Below are positions 1 to 7,661 of a DNA stretch of 49,692 nucleotides, piece after piece. The translations under genes were made by a program, and so were the position numbers. A model generated the notes under the pieces. It did not search any database. It had not been told where the DNA came from and worked only from the letters and a program-made list of their open reading frames with translations. Positions within the stretch are counted from its first letter, which is position 1, and every line of letters starts with the position of its first letter. The stretch is from CAZTAO01 sp964611645. GTDB lineage: Bacteria > Armatimonadota > UBA5829. Location: NCBI GenBank assembly GCA_964611645.1, contig CAZTAO010000036.1:1-49692 (forward strand), read 5' to 3'.

Positions 1-41
1 CAATGGAGCACAGACCCCAAAATTGAAATTACACACTAGAA

Positions 42-70
42 TTGACACGACCGATAATGGTCACTATACA
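42..70 (+). promoter_or_regulatory. Predicted sigma70-type promoter for the first operon
   Basis: A consensus -35 TTGACA (42-47) and a near-consensus -10 TATACA (65-70) are separated by exactly 17 bases. Transcription would start near 77 and give a leader of about 90 bases before the kinase start at 165. The match is seen in the sequence; its use is inferred. Confidence 0.6.
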
Positions 71-116
71 GCGAGCCCCGAATCCGGTAGAATTGTGCTA
101 TCCAACTGTTTTCACG

Positions 117-145
117 ATCCCTCCAGGTATGATACCCGGAGGGAT
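117..145 (+). promoter_or_regulatory. Leader hairpin just upstream of the pfkB ribosome binding site
   Basis: ATCCCTCC (117-124) and GGAGGGAT (138-145) form an 8-bp stem with a 13-base loop in the predicted leader. It lies directly before the GGAGG (152-156) that serves the start at 165. It also sequesters another Shine-Dalgarno-like GGAGGG in front of an in-frame ATG at 144. It could affect translation of the operon, but this is only inferred from position. Confidence 0.35.
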
Positions 146-164
146 GAGGACGGAGGCGCGAGTT

Positions 165-1127
165 ATGAGCCACGAGAAGACTCTCGATATAGCCTGTGTG
201 GGGATACTGGTGGCCGATACTATGGCCAAGCCTATTGAGAAGATGCCGGCTTGGCGGCAGTTGTCGCTGGTGGAACAGGTTGAGCTTCACGTGGGCGGGT
301 GCGCGAACAACACCGGCACCGGCGCGGCGCTGCTGGGCATGCGGGTAGGCGTATTGGGCAAGGTTGGGCAGGATGGTTTCGGGGATTTCGTGCTCGGCCA
401 CCTGAAAGACGAGGGCATAGACACCCGCGGGCTGAAGCGGGATGACAAGGCCAACACCTCATTCACATTCGTGATGATAGCGCCGGACGGCGAGCGTGCG
501 TTTTTCCATTATGTGGGCGCCAACGGCGAGTATAGTTATGAGGATGTGGATTGGAACGTCATTTCGGAATCCGGAATACTGCACGTAGCCGGGGCGCTGG
601 TTATGCCGGGCCTTGATGGCGAACCAACCGCAAGGCTCCTGAAACGCGCCAAAAAGATGGGCGTGACCACTTGCCTGGACACCGTGTGGAACTCCTCAAT
701 CGATGGCTTCGCTACCCTCAAGCCGAGCCTTCTGTATCTGGACTATCTCCTGCCCAGCATCGATGAAGCCCGGCTGATGACCGGGCTGGAATCACCCGAG
801 GAAGTGGCAGATGCTCTGCTGGCGGAGGGAGTTGGAACCGTTGCTCTCAAGATGGGCGCGGAGGGTTCGTTCGTAAAGAACCGGGTGGTGCAGGCGTATG
901 TGCCGGCTTTCAAGGCGGAAGTAGTGGATACCAGCGGCGCGGGGGACGCGTGGATTGCGGGGTTCCTGACTGGAGTCCGAAAGAGCTGGGGGTTGGAGGC
1001 GTCCGCACGCCTGGGAAACGCTATGGGGGCGCTCTGCGTGACCACCATCGGGACCACCACCGGACTGCGGGGCTGGGATGAGACTGTCGCGTTTATGAAA
1101 TCGGCTGAGATATTGGAGACCGAATGA
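165..1127 (+). CDS. PfkB-family carbohydrate kinase
   Basis: A 320-residue ribokinase/PfkB-type kinase that would phosphorylate a sugar or sugar-like substrate with ATP in the cytoplasm. The N-terminal half has the glycine-rich substrate lid (VGGCANNTGTGAALLG, after residue 40). The C-terminal half has the PfkB signature DTSGAGDAW, whose Asp261 is the expected catalytic base. Length is normal for the family. The frame is open from 42, but the ATG at 165 has a GGAGG eight bases upstream and begins the conserved part, so I chose it. Its stop overlaps the next start (ATGA, 1124-1127), so it is translationally coupled to the E1 alpha gene. The substrate cannot be read from the sequence. Neighbouring E1 and aldolase-like genes suggest a catabolic intermediate, for example a deoxy or keto sugar acid. 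Confidence 0.88.
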   Translation: MSHEKTLDIACVGILVADTMAKPIEKMPAWRQLSLVEQVELHVGGCANNTGTGAALLGMRVGVLGKVGQDGFGDFVLGHLKDEGIDTRGLKRDDKANTSFTFVMIAPDGERAFFHYVGANGEYSYEDVDWNVISESGILHVAGALVMPGLDGEPTARLLKRAKKMGVTTCLDTVWNSSIDGFATLKPSLLYLDYLLPSIDEARLMTGLESPEEVADALLAEGVGTVALKMGAEGSFVKNRVVQAYVPAFKAEVVDTSGAGDAWIAGFLTGVRKSWGLEASARLGNAMGALCVTTIGTTTGLRGWDETVAFMKSAEILETE

Positions 1128-2107
1128 GAAAGACTGGGTATGACAAGGAACTTCTCCTGAAGATGTATTCGCGGATGCTGATGGCGAGGCGGTTCGAGGA
1201 AGAGGTCAACCTGCTGTTCCTCAAGGGCGAACTGCCAGGAACGCTGCACCTGTATGTTGGGCAGGAAGCCGTGGCTGTGGGGGTCTGCTCTGCGCTTCGG
1301 CAGGACGACTACATCACCAGCACCCACAGGCCCCACGGGCACGCAGTCGCAAAGGGCGTCCCCACCCGCGCGCTTATGGCCGAGCTTTATGCAAAGACCA
1401 CCGGCTGCTGCGGCGGGTATGGTGGGTCGATGCACATGGGCGACCTGAGTGTTGGGATGGTTCCGGCGATTGCAATCGTGGCCGGTGGGATTCCGGTCGC
1501 GGCGGGGATTGGGCTGGCATTCAAGCGGATGAAGACAGACCGAGTGGTCGGATGCTTCTTCGGAGACGGCGCGACCAACGAAGGAGCATTCCACGAAGGA
1601 GTGAACATGGCAGCCATCTGGGACTTGCCGGTGGTGTTTGTGTGTGAGAATAATCTCTACGGGGCCTCCACCCACGTCTCCCGTGTGACCAAGCTCAAGC
1701 ACATCGCCGATAGAGCGGCCGGCTATGACATTCCAGGCGAGACCGTTGACGGAATGGATGTGATTGCAGTCTATGACGCGACCCTGAAAGCTGTGAAACG
1801 TGCAAGATCGGGCAAAGGGCCGACTCTGATCGAGTGCGAGACATACCGTTACCTCGGCCACTCCCGCACCGATCCCGGGGCCTACCGGCCACCTGATGAG
1901 GTTGCTGTCTGGAAAGCCAGAGATGCGATCCAGCAGCTTCGGACACGGATGCTGAAAGATGGCACGGCTACTGCCGCAGAGTTGGATGGCGTGGTTGCGG
2001 CGGTGGAGGCTGAGCTGCAGGATTCCATCGAGTTCGCAAGGCAAAGCCCCCGGCACAAGCCCGAGGACGCGCTGCTGAATGTCTTCGCGGGTCAGGAGGG
2101 CAACTGA
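1124..2107 (+). CDS. Thiamine diphosphate-dependent dehydrogenase E1 component, alpha subunit
   Basis: A 327-residue alpha subunit of the pyruvate/acetoin/branched-chain 2-oxo acid dehydrogenase E1 family. It shows the GGSMHM motif near residue 104 and the thiamine diphosphate/magnesium motif running from GDGATNEG (Asp148) to ENN about 30 residues later. With the beta subunit encoded next, it should decarboxylate a 2-oxo acid or cleave an acetoin-like diketone precursor. The length fits AcoA/PdhA of Gram-positive type. It overlaps pfkB by four bases and the beta start follows its stop after one base. No E2 lipoyl transferase or E3 lipoamide dehydrogenase is encoded in the window, so the acceptor of the product is unknown. 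The family call is firm; the acetoin or pyruvate substrate is not. Confidence 0.9.
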   Translation: MRKTGYDKELLLKMYSRMLMARRFEEEVNLLFLKGELPGTLHLYVGQEAVAVGVCSALRQDDYITSTHRPHGHAVAKGVPTRALMAELYAKTTGCCGGYGGSMHMGDLSVGMVPAIAIVAGGIPVAAGIGLAFKRMKTDRVVGCFFGDGATNEGAFHEGVNMAAIWDLPVVFVCENNLYGASTHVSRVTKLKHIADRAAGYDIPGETVDGMDVIAVYDATLKAVKRARSGKGPTLIECETYRYLGHSRTDPGAYRPPDEVAVWKARDAIQQLRTRMLKDGTATAAELDGVVAAVEAELQDSIEFARQSPRHKPEDALLNVFAGQEGN

Positions 2108-2108
2108 T

Positions 2109-3122
2109 ATGCGCACTCTGACCATCGTTGAAGCCCTCAGAGAGGCCATCCGCGAGGAACTGGACCGGGACGAGCGGGTGTTCTGCATCGGTGAGGACAT
2201 CGGCACACCCGGCGGCTGGGGCGGAGCGTTCACGGTTAACCTTGGAATGTCGGACATATATGGCCTCGACCGAATACTGGATACCCCGATTTCCGAAATC
2301 GGCCTTGCGGGGGTAGCCATTGGCGCTGCTATTGCGGGGCTGCGACCTATTGCGGACGTGCAGTACGGCGATTTTCTCTTCTGCATGATGGACCAACTTG
2401 CAGACCAGGCAGCGAAGCTGCGGTATATGTCGGGTGGGAAGCTTACCATCCCGATGGTTATGCGCGCGCCGGTCGGGGCAACCACCCGTGGCGCGCAGCA
2501 CGCTCAGAGCCTGGAAGGGCTGTTCATACATATACCCGGGCTCAAGGTGGCTGTTCCATCGACTGCTTATGACTGCAAGGGCCTCCTCAAAACAGCGGTG
2601 CGTGATGATAACCCCGTCCTGTTCTTCGAGCACAAGCTGCTATATGGGTCCAAGGGCAACCGCGCGGAGGCCGGAGCGCTCAGTCCGGCGGGGGATGTGC
2701 CGGAAGAGGAATACCTGATCCCGTTCGGCGAGGCTGCGATCCGGCGAGAAGGCAGCGATGTAACTATCATCGGCAAGCTGGTGACAGTCTACCGGGCAAT
2801 GGAGGCGGCGGGGATTCTAGCGATGCGAGGCATCGAGGCAGAGGTCATCGACCCTCGGACGCTTGTGCCTTTCGACTGGGGCACTCTCATTGAGTCGGTG
2901 AAGAAGACCGGGCGGCTGGTCGTGGTGGATGAAGAGCCGGGGACCGGAGGCTGGGCATCGGACGTAGCGGCGAAGGTCTCCCAGAAAGCCTTCGACTACC
3001 TGGACGCCCCGGTAATGACCGTAACCGCGCCGGATACGCCAGTCCCGTTCGCACCGGAGATGGAGAACTATTACCTGCCCGACGCCGCAAAGATAGTGCG
3101 CTCGGTGGAGGAGATTGTGTAG
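2109..3122 (+). CDS. Thiamine diphosphate-dependent dehydrogenase E1 component, beta subunit
   Basis: A 337-residue beta subunit that pairs with the preceding alpha subunit to form the alpha2beta2 E1 enzyme. The N-terminal pyrimidine-binding half starts MRTLTIVEALREA and contains GEDIG and the conserved stretch DTPISEIGLAGVAIGAA. The C-terminal transketolase-like half contains GSDVTIIGKL and VIDPRTLVPFDW. The start at 2109 is preceded by AGGAGG nine bases upstream and lies one base after the alpha stop. A longer in-frame opening from 2079 would overlap the alpha gene and adds nothing conserved. Strict adjacency and matching family make this a real alpha/beta pair; absence of E2 and E3 is the oddity. 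Confidence 0.9.
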   Translation: MRTLTIVEALREAIREELDRDERVFCIGEDIGTPGGWGGAFTVNLGMSDIYGLDRILDTPISEIGLAGVAIGAAIAGLRPIADVQYGDFLFCMMDQLADQAAKLRYMSGGKLTIPMVMRAPVGATTRGAQHAQSLEGLFIHIPGLKVAVPSTAYDCKGLLKTAVRDDNPVLFFEHKLLYGSKGNRAEAGALSPAGDVPEEEYLIPFGEAAIRREGSDVTIIGKLVTVYRAMEAAGILAMRGIEAEVIDPRTLVPFDWGTLIESVKKTGRLVVVDEEPGTGGWASDVAAKVSQKAFDYLDAPVMTVTAPDTPVPFAPEMENYYLPDAAKIVRSVEEIV

Positions 3123-3123
3123 A

Positions 3124-4278
3124 ATGAGATTTGAGCTAGATATCGACTACCCAGTTGAGAAGATGGAGGCGACTGCCCGGCGGTGGGAGGCGCGGCAGAA
3201 GTTCGCGTATTACGACCGAGTCCCCGTGCTGTTTTGCGCGGTGCCGAGGTTCTTCGCGCCTATCTTTGGGATTGAGTACAAAGAGTTCTTCAAGGATGCC
3301 GCGACCCAGTACTACTGGCAGCTTCAGTTCGCTAAGTTCAGGTTCGAGAACATACCGGAAGACTATTGCACCGAGCCTGCGATGTATGTGTCGCCGTATT
3401 TCGACAACGTGATGAACGCAAGCGCCCTCGGGGCCGAAATCGGCTGGTCGGACAACGAGACCCCGCGCGCGATTTCCACGATAAAGAACGTGGACATGGT
3501 CGACAGTTTCGAGATCGCCAAACCGGACTCCGGCCTGTGGGGAACAATGCTCAACTGGCGCGAGGAGATGAAGGGGTTCGCCAGGGACACCAGGATCACT
3601 TTCAGGGGCGAGCCGGGAGAAGTGAGGGTCGGGCCGCCGGTGGTCAGCGGAGAAGGGCCTCACATGCTGGCGGTTGATTTGGTGGGCGAGGACTTCTACT
3701 GGTGGATGGCAGAGTACCCCGAGACCTGCCACAAGCTCCTGGACAAGATCACCAGAAGCCTGATGGGCACTCAGGAGTTCTACGACAGGATGGAACCGTG
3801 GCATCGCGGCGAGTATGGCCTGGCGGAAGACGCAGCGCAGATAATGTCCGCGGAAATGTTCAGGAAGTTCTGCATACCCTACGACACGGCCTTGTACGAA
3901 CGCTTCGGCGCGGGCCTGCCCAATGGTCGCGGTATGCATATGTGCGGAGACAGCACTCACCTGCACGAGTCTCTTCGCGATGACCTGAAGGTAACGGCGT
4001 TCAATATGTTCGGGTATCTGGTCCCACCGCAAGTGGCGGCAAAGAACCTCGGAGGGCGGATGCTGCTGGTTGGCAATGTAAACCCCATGCTGATGCTCAC
4101 CGGCTCCAATTACGAGGTCAAGGCCGAGGCAATGGCGTGCCTGGAAGCTCTCGCCCCGTGCGGAGGGTTTGTGCTATCCGACGGCGCAAACGTCTGCCCC
4201 GGAACGCCACTGGAGAACCTGGCTGTCTTTACGGAAGCTGTTGAGGAGTATGGGATGCCGGAGACATGCGATGGCTGA
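3124..4278 (+). CDS. Uroporphyrinogen decarboxylase-family protein, probably a corrinoid/methyl transferase (MtaA-like)
   Basis: A 384-residue TIM-barrel protein of the UroD/MtaA superfamily. It carries the zinc-site pattern of the methyltransferase branch rather than the decarboxylase: HMCGD with His272 and Cys274, and a C-terminal Cys358 in SDGANVCPGTPLEN. In MtaA and related enzymes the equivalent His-x-Cys and Cys bind zinc and activate a thiol. The start at 3124 follows the E1 beta stop by one base and has GGAGGAG ten bases upstream. It therefore belongs to the same transcript. A role in moving a methyl or demethylating a substrate before or after the E1 reaction is inference. Haem synthesis is unlikely because of the zinc ligands and the context. 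Confidence 0.75.
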   Translation: MRFELDIDYPVEKMEATARRWEARQKFAYYDRVPVLFCAVPRFFAPIFGIEYKEFFKDAATQYYWQLQFAKFRFENIPEDYCTEPAMYVSPYFDNVMNASALGAEIGWSDNETPRAISTIKNVDMVDSFEIAKPDSGLWGTMLNWREEMKGFARDTRITFRGEPGEVRVGPPVVSGEGPHMLAVDLVGEDFYWWMAEYPETCHKLLDKITRSLMGTQEFYDRMEPWHRGEYGLAEDAAQIMSAEMFRKFCIPYDTALYERFGAGLPNGRGMHMCGDSTHLHESLRDDLKVTAFNMFGYLVPPQVAAKNLGGRMLLVGNVNPMLMLTGSNYEVKAEAMACLEALAPCGGFVLSDGANVCPGTPLENLAVFTEAVEEYGMPETCDG

Positions 4279-4285
4279 GCTTCGG

Positions 4286-4430
4286 CTATGCTGCGGGAAC
4301 GACGACAACCACACAGGCCGCAAGTTTGAACGCCGTGAGTTCCCGAAGCTACACACATAGGCACGGGGCTGCGGGAACTTACAGTGTTCGACCTTGATGA
4401 GCAGTGCGAGTCGGCGTTCCCGCAGCATAG
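4286..4430. repeat. Inverted pair of ~62-bp REP-like elements
   Basis: Two related elements face each other. One reads on the minus strand from 4348 to 4286, and one on the plus strand from 4369 to 4430. Each begins with a CTGCGGGAACT-like end (degenerate in the minus copy) and ends with CGTTCCCGCAGCATAG. The outer ends form a perfect 16-base inverted repeat (4286-4301 and 4415-4430). A third copy of identical length lies at 25578-25639. The arrangement resembles BIME pairs of REP sequences. No REP-associated transposase is in the window. Confidence 0.7.
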
Positions 4431-4449
4431 AGCGCTCCCCATCCCCCTG

Positions 4450-4508
4450 CCCCTTCCCCAAGTTTGGGGAAGGGGAGTTGCAGGCTCCCTCTCCAAACTT
4501 GGAGAGGG
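4450..4508. repeat. Two adjacent long hairpins between the methyltransferase-like and aldolase-like genes
   Basis: The first is a 12-bp stem, CCCCTTCCCCAA (4450-4461) with its complement at 4464-4475 and a 2-base loop. The second is a 10-bp stem, CCCTCTCCAA (4487-4496) with TTGGAGAGGG (4499-4508). Neither is followed by a run of T, so they are repeats or stabilising hairpins rather than clear terminators. Similar C/T-rich palindromes occur at 30783-30809 and 41746-41765. With the REP pair they fill the whole 267-base gap (4279-4545). Confidence 0.65.
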
Positions 4509-4545
4509 TCGGGGTGAGCACAGTAATAGGAGAGGCGAATTCACT

Positions 4546-5433
4546 ATGGTCAGAATGCGGGATATGCTCAAGGCGGCGGTTGCAGGCGGGTATGCTGTTG
4601 GTTACTTTGAGGCTTGGGACCAGTACTCATTCGAGGCTGTGCTTGAGGCTGCGGAGGAAGCGCGTTCGCCGGTGATTCTGGGCTTCGGCGGGGTGATGAT
4701 GAATCAGGAATGGTTCGACGCCGGCGGCCTTGAAGCATTGGCAGTAATGGGGGAGAGCATTCTACAGGGGGCTGGCGTGCCGGTATCGTTCCTGCTCAAT
4801 GAAGTCCAGACATTCGACCAGATCAAGCGCGGGCTGGCATTCGGTTTCAACGCGGTGATGCTGGACACCTCTCACCTGCCCCTTGAGGAGAACATCGAGC
4901 AGACCAGGAATGTGGTGGTAGCGGCGCGTGCGCATGGGGCCGATGCGGAGGGGGAGTGTGACCCGTTGCCCGATGCATCAGGGACTATGGGGCAACAGGC
5001 CGGCTCCAAGCTCACAGACCCGGATGAGGCCGCGGAGTTTGTTCGTGATACCGGCGTTGCCGCACTGTCCGTTGCGATAGGAAACGAGCACATTCGGACC
5101 CAGGGGGAGTCGGCCATCGACTTCGACCTGCTCGGCAGGATTCGCGATGCGGTGGATATCCCACTGGTGATCCACGGCGGCACCGGCTTCCCCGACAGCG
5201 CCGTGCCGCGAGCCATCGAACTGGGCGTGGCGAAGATGAATGTTGGCTCCATCCTGAAGCAGGTGTATCTGGAAAGCATCCGGCACAGCGCGATGTCGCT
5301 CCCCGATAAGCCCAACTTCCAGGAGCTAATCGGCTCGCGGAAGGCGGGCGACATACTGGTGCAGGCAAAGGCGCGGGTAAGGGCCGAAGTCATCAGGCGG
5401 ATGAATGTCTACGGCAGCGCAGGAAAGGCTTGA
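4546..5433 (+). CDS. Class II fructose-bisphosphate aldolase-family protein with altered active site
   Basis: A 295-residue TIM barrel that aligns along its length with class IIB aldolases: VMLDTSHLPLEENI, IGNEH, VIHGGTGFPDSA and GVAKMNVGS. The later metal/substrate histidines (in IGNEH and IHGGTG) and the Glu of the DAEGE stretch are present. However, the catalytic and zinc motif H-L-D-H, expected after VPVSF, reads L83-L84-N85-E86, so the proton-transferring Asp is Asn and the first zinc His is Glu. It may bind another metal, use another substrate, or not be an aldolase at all. The ATG at 4546 has AGGAGAGG eleven bases upstream; the open frame further upstream lies in repeats. It is followed at once by the deacetylase gene. 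Confidence 0.8.
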   Translation: MVRMRDMLKAAVAGGYAVGYFEAWDQYSFEAVLEAAEEARSPVILGFGGVMMNQEWFDAGGLEALAVMGESILQGAGVPVSFLLNEVQTFDQIKRGLAFGFNAVMLDTSHLPLEENIEQTRNVVVAARAHGADAEGECDPLPDASGTMGQQAGSKLTDPDEAAEFVRDTGVAALSVAIGNEHIRTQGESAIDFDLLGRIRDAVDIPLVIHGGTGFPDSAVPRAIELGVAKMNVGSILKQVYLESIRHSAMSLPDKPNFQELIGSRKAGDILVQAKARVRAEVIRRMNVYGSAGKA

Positions 5434-5441
5434 GGCAGGAC

Positions 5442-6257
5442 ATGGCGACATTACTCTTTGGCTACGATGTAGAGGTCGGCGAACCAGATTCGGATATCAC
5501 GCGCGCGTTCCTGAAGCAGGCAACCAAGGTGCACGGCGAATTCGACGCCCCATGCACTCTGTTCACAGTCGGGGTAACGCTGGAGAATAATGTTGACGCG
5601 TTCAAAGAGGCGGCTCAACGCTCCGAGCTATTCGATATTCAGTCCCACACCTACTCCCACTGCCTCCTCAAGACTGTCTGCCAGGACAAGGACGGAGAGA
5701 TCACCTTATGGCCCGGCGGGTCGATCTCCGACATCGAGACAGAAGTCGGGCGCAGCGTGGATGTGACGCGGGAGTTGCTGGGGATTGAGGTGAAGGGGAT
5801 CTGCGGGCCGTGGTGCTACTATCGCGGGCTCAGCGACCGCCCCGACATCCTCCAAGTCCTCCACGATAACGGCATCCGCTTCACCCGCACTTGGGGCCGC
5901 AACGAGAAAGACTGGCAACCGGTAGATATGTCGGTGCAGCCGTTCTGGTACAAACCGCAGGGATTTGGCGATATGCTGGAGATCCCTGTCCACGGCTGGC
6001 AGGACTGCATCTGGCGCGACGAGCACGGCTGGACCGATACCCAGGGCTTCCTCGCCTACCAGTGCGAGCTCGTCGATCAGGCGGTGGAGATCGATTGCGT
6101 GCTCAGCCTCTGCGCCCACGACTGGAGTTCCATCAAAGAGGACCCGGAGATGACCATAGTCGCAGGCATCCTCGCCCACGCGCGGGAACGGGGGATGAGG
6201 ATTATGTCGTATCGGGAGTACTATGAGGAGCGGGTGGCAGACTCTGCTGGCGTCTAG
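5442..6257 (+). CDS. Polysaccharide deacetylase family protein
   Basis: A 271-residue NodB-homology (carbohydrate esterase 4-like) protein of the short, cytoplasmic PuuE-like kind; no signal peptide is present. Asp9 in FGYDVEV matches the first metal/catalytic position. SHTYSH gives the His-x3-His metal pair, and CAHDW near the C-terminus the last conserved His. It would hydrolyse an N-acyl or ring amide bond on a small substrate rather than cell wall chitin, judging by the missing export signal. A TTG at 5430 overlaps the aldolase stop; the ATG at 5442 has GAGG six bases upstream and is the more likely start. It closes the first gene set and overlaps the convergent propeller gene by four bases (6254-6257). 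Confidence 0.8.
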   Translation: MATLLFGYDVEVGEPDSDITRAFLKQATKVHGEFDAPCTLFTVGVTLENNVDAFKEAAQRSELFDIQSHTYSHCLLKTVCQDKDGEITLWPGGSISDIETEVGRSVDVTRELLGIEVKGICGPWCYYRGLSDRPDILQVLHDNGIRFTRTWGRNEKDWQPVDMSVQPFWYKPQGFGDMLEIPVHGWQDCIWRDEHGWTDTQGFLAYQCELVDQAVEIDCVLSLCAHDWSSIKEDPEMTIVAGILAHARERGMRIMSYREYYEERVADSAGV

Positions 6258-7336
6258 AAGTGGGCCGTAGCCATCGGGACAGCTCTTTTCCAGACGACCC
6301 GCCCGCTTCGAGCCTCCAGCGCGGTCACAATCAACCCCTTCGTCCCGTAGCGGACCACAAACAAAGCCTCGCCCTGAAGCTGGATATCCCACAACCCGGG
6401 AGTGTCCTGTTTCCAGACGAGCTCTGCTGTATCAGCCTTGACCGCGTACAGCCGCGCCGGAGCGGTACGGTCGTACTCGTTGCCGATAAAGAGCAAGTCC
6501 CCGAGCTGGGCTATATTGGTCCGGGGGATGAATGTGCCGCTTTGCACTTCGTCGATGACTTGCTTGCGCGCGGCTTCGCAATCATGCCCTGGAATTCGCA
6601 CCTTGATGGGCATCTTCGCCTGCAGAAGCTTGACCATCCATTTCCGAACCGGCTTCGACAGGGAGCTTGGTACGCCCTGCCGCCTCTGGGGCCTTCTCGA
6701 CGGGACTTCGGAGACAATCTTCCCGTCCTCCGAGCGCAGCTTAAGGGTCTTGAACTTCCTGGACTCGCCACCCATGTCCCTCGGGTCTGCTGTCAGCACA
6801 TCAAACGTGCTGTCTGCAGGTGCGATACTCCAGAGGCTGGACCAACTTATGCTGCGCTTCCACAAGGATCGGAAGCTCGCCACGTCGAAGGCCTCAAGCT
6901 TGACCACTGAGCCGTTGGCCTCCACACCTATCAGAATTATCCTGGGGCCGATGGCCTGGCTCCACCCCACACCACTCTGACCCGACATAAGGTGCGCCTT
7001 GATCGATCCCGAGTGGGCATCCAGGACAAAGACACCATCCTCCCAAGTCGGCGCAAGAACCAGTTCTCGGGAAGCAACCAAAGGAGCCAGCACTGAGACT
7101 TTGGGAATAGTCGCATGCCAGCACGGTCTGCCTGTCTTGCCGTCAAGGGCCAAGACCTGGCCATTCGGATGCAGGTTGTCCTTGTTCCACGCAATGAATA
7201 CGGAGTCGGAGGTAACTGTAACATCGTGAAGTCCTTCCGGCCAGCCCGGCGCGGGACTGTTGCATAACCCCTCCTCGATAACTACGAAAATGCACACTAA
7301 CACCACAACCGCGAGCACAACAACACGTCTAGCCAT
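6254..7336 (-). CDS. Exported PQQ/BamB-like beta-propeller protein
   Basis: A 360-residue protein with an N-terminal hydrophobic segment (residues 2-22, MARRVVVLAVVVLVCIFVVI) ending near a cysteine (GLCNS). It is an export signal or membrane anchor. The rest is made of repeats of the PQQ/pyrrolo-quinoline propeller type, such as VLALDGKTGRPCW, VFVLDAHSGS, LYAVKADTAELVWKQDTPG and VTALEARSGRVVWKRAV. Such propellers usually serve as binding scaffolds or dehydrogenase-like domains. The start at 7336 has GGGAGG four bases upstream; a longer in-frame opening to 7453 lacks a signal for initiation. The stop overlaps the convergent deacetylase stop. No catalytic residues could be assigned. Confidence 0.72.
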   Translation of the reverse strand: MARRVVVLAVVVLVCIFVVIEEGLCNSPAPGWPEGLHDVTVTSDSVFIAWNKDNLHPNGQVLALDGKTGRPCWHATIPKVSVLAPLVASRELVLAPTWEDGVFVLDAHSGSIKAHLMSGQSGVGWSQAIGPRIILIGVEANGSVVKLEAFDVASFRSLWKRSISWSSLWSIAPADSTFDVLTADPRDMGGESRKFKTLKLRSEDGKIVSEVPSRRPQRRQGVPSSLSKPVRKWMVKLLQAKMPIKVRIPGHDCEAARKQVIDEVQSGTFIPRTNIAQLGDLLFIGNEYDRTAPARLYAVKADTAELVWKQDTPGLWDIQLQGEALFVVRYGTKGLIVTALEARSGRVVWKRAVPMATAHF

Positions 7337-7661
7337 GCGTCCTCCCAATCGGTCTGTTGCTAACCTACTCAACACCCGCATTCTACCACCACGCAGTCGG
7401 CTGTGCAATAGGGATGTTTTCAAGGTGGTTGGAGGAGGATGGCACAGGGACATCGGAGGCGCAGAACAGTGGAAGAAGCACCCCGTACAAGGCGAAGACC
7501 AGGTGGCTCGACTCCACCTGGTCCTCAGGGGTGATGGTAGGCAGTATACACCCGACGAGAGTATACATCCAGATTATACCCACCACTTATTCAAACAAAC
7601 GGGCAAACAAAAAAACTTTGCGAAATATCCACTGAGATAGTGGGGATGCCGTGGTCAAAGC
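7337..7661. other. Intergenic region of 325 bases between the propeller gene and the RND pump gene
   Basis: It holds the probable promoter of the propeller gene: a perfect minus-strand -10 TATAAT (7573-7578) with a weak -35, which would give a leader of roughly 230 bases. Inside that leader is a hairpin with 8-bp arms CCAGGTGG (7499-7506) and CCACCTGG (7514-7521). Beyond the pump stop on the minus strand lies a short stem (7628-7642), followed further on by seven T residues (rc of 7609-7615); it may be a weak terminator. I see no convincing gene. Confidence 0.45.

Noticed and set aside
743..2485. Long open frame on the minus strand opposite the kinase and E1 genes
   Set aside because: It is antisense to well-recognised genes with family motifs, and its protein is Arg/Pro/His/Ser-rich without any recognisable domain; a by-product of high GC.
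3124..4278. Haem-synthesis uroporphyrinogen decarboxylase (hemE)
   Set aside because: The zinc-binding pattern of methyltransferases is present and the neighbours are catabolic, with no haem genes nearby.
4286..4508. CRISPR array
   Set aside because: There are palindromes, but no regular repeat-spacer series and no cas genes in the window.
7383..7586. Possible 67-aa membrane-like small protein on the minus strand
   Set aside because: It begins with hydrophobic residues, but the frame lacks a ribosome site and lies in the predicted leader of the propeller gene; not enough support.
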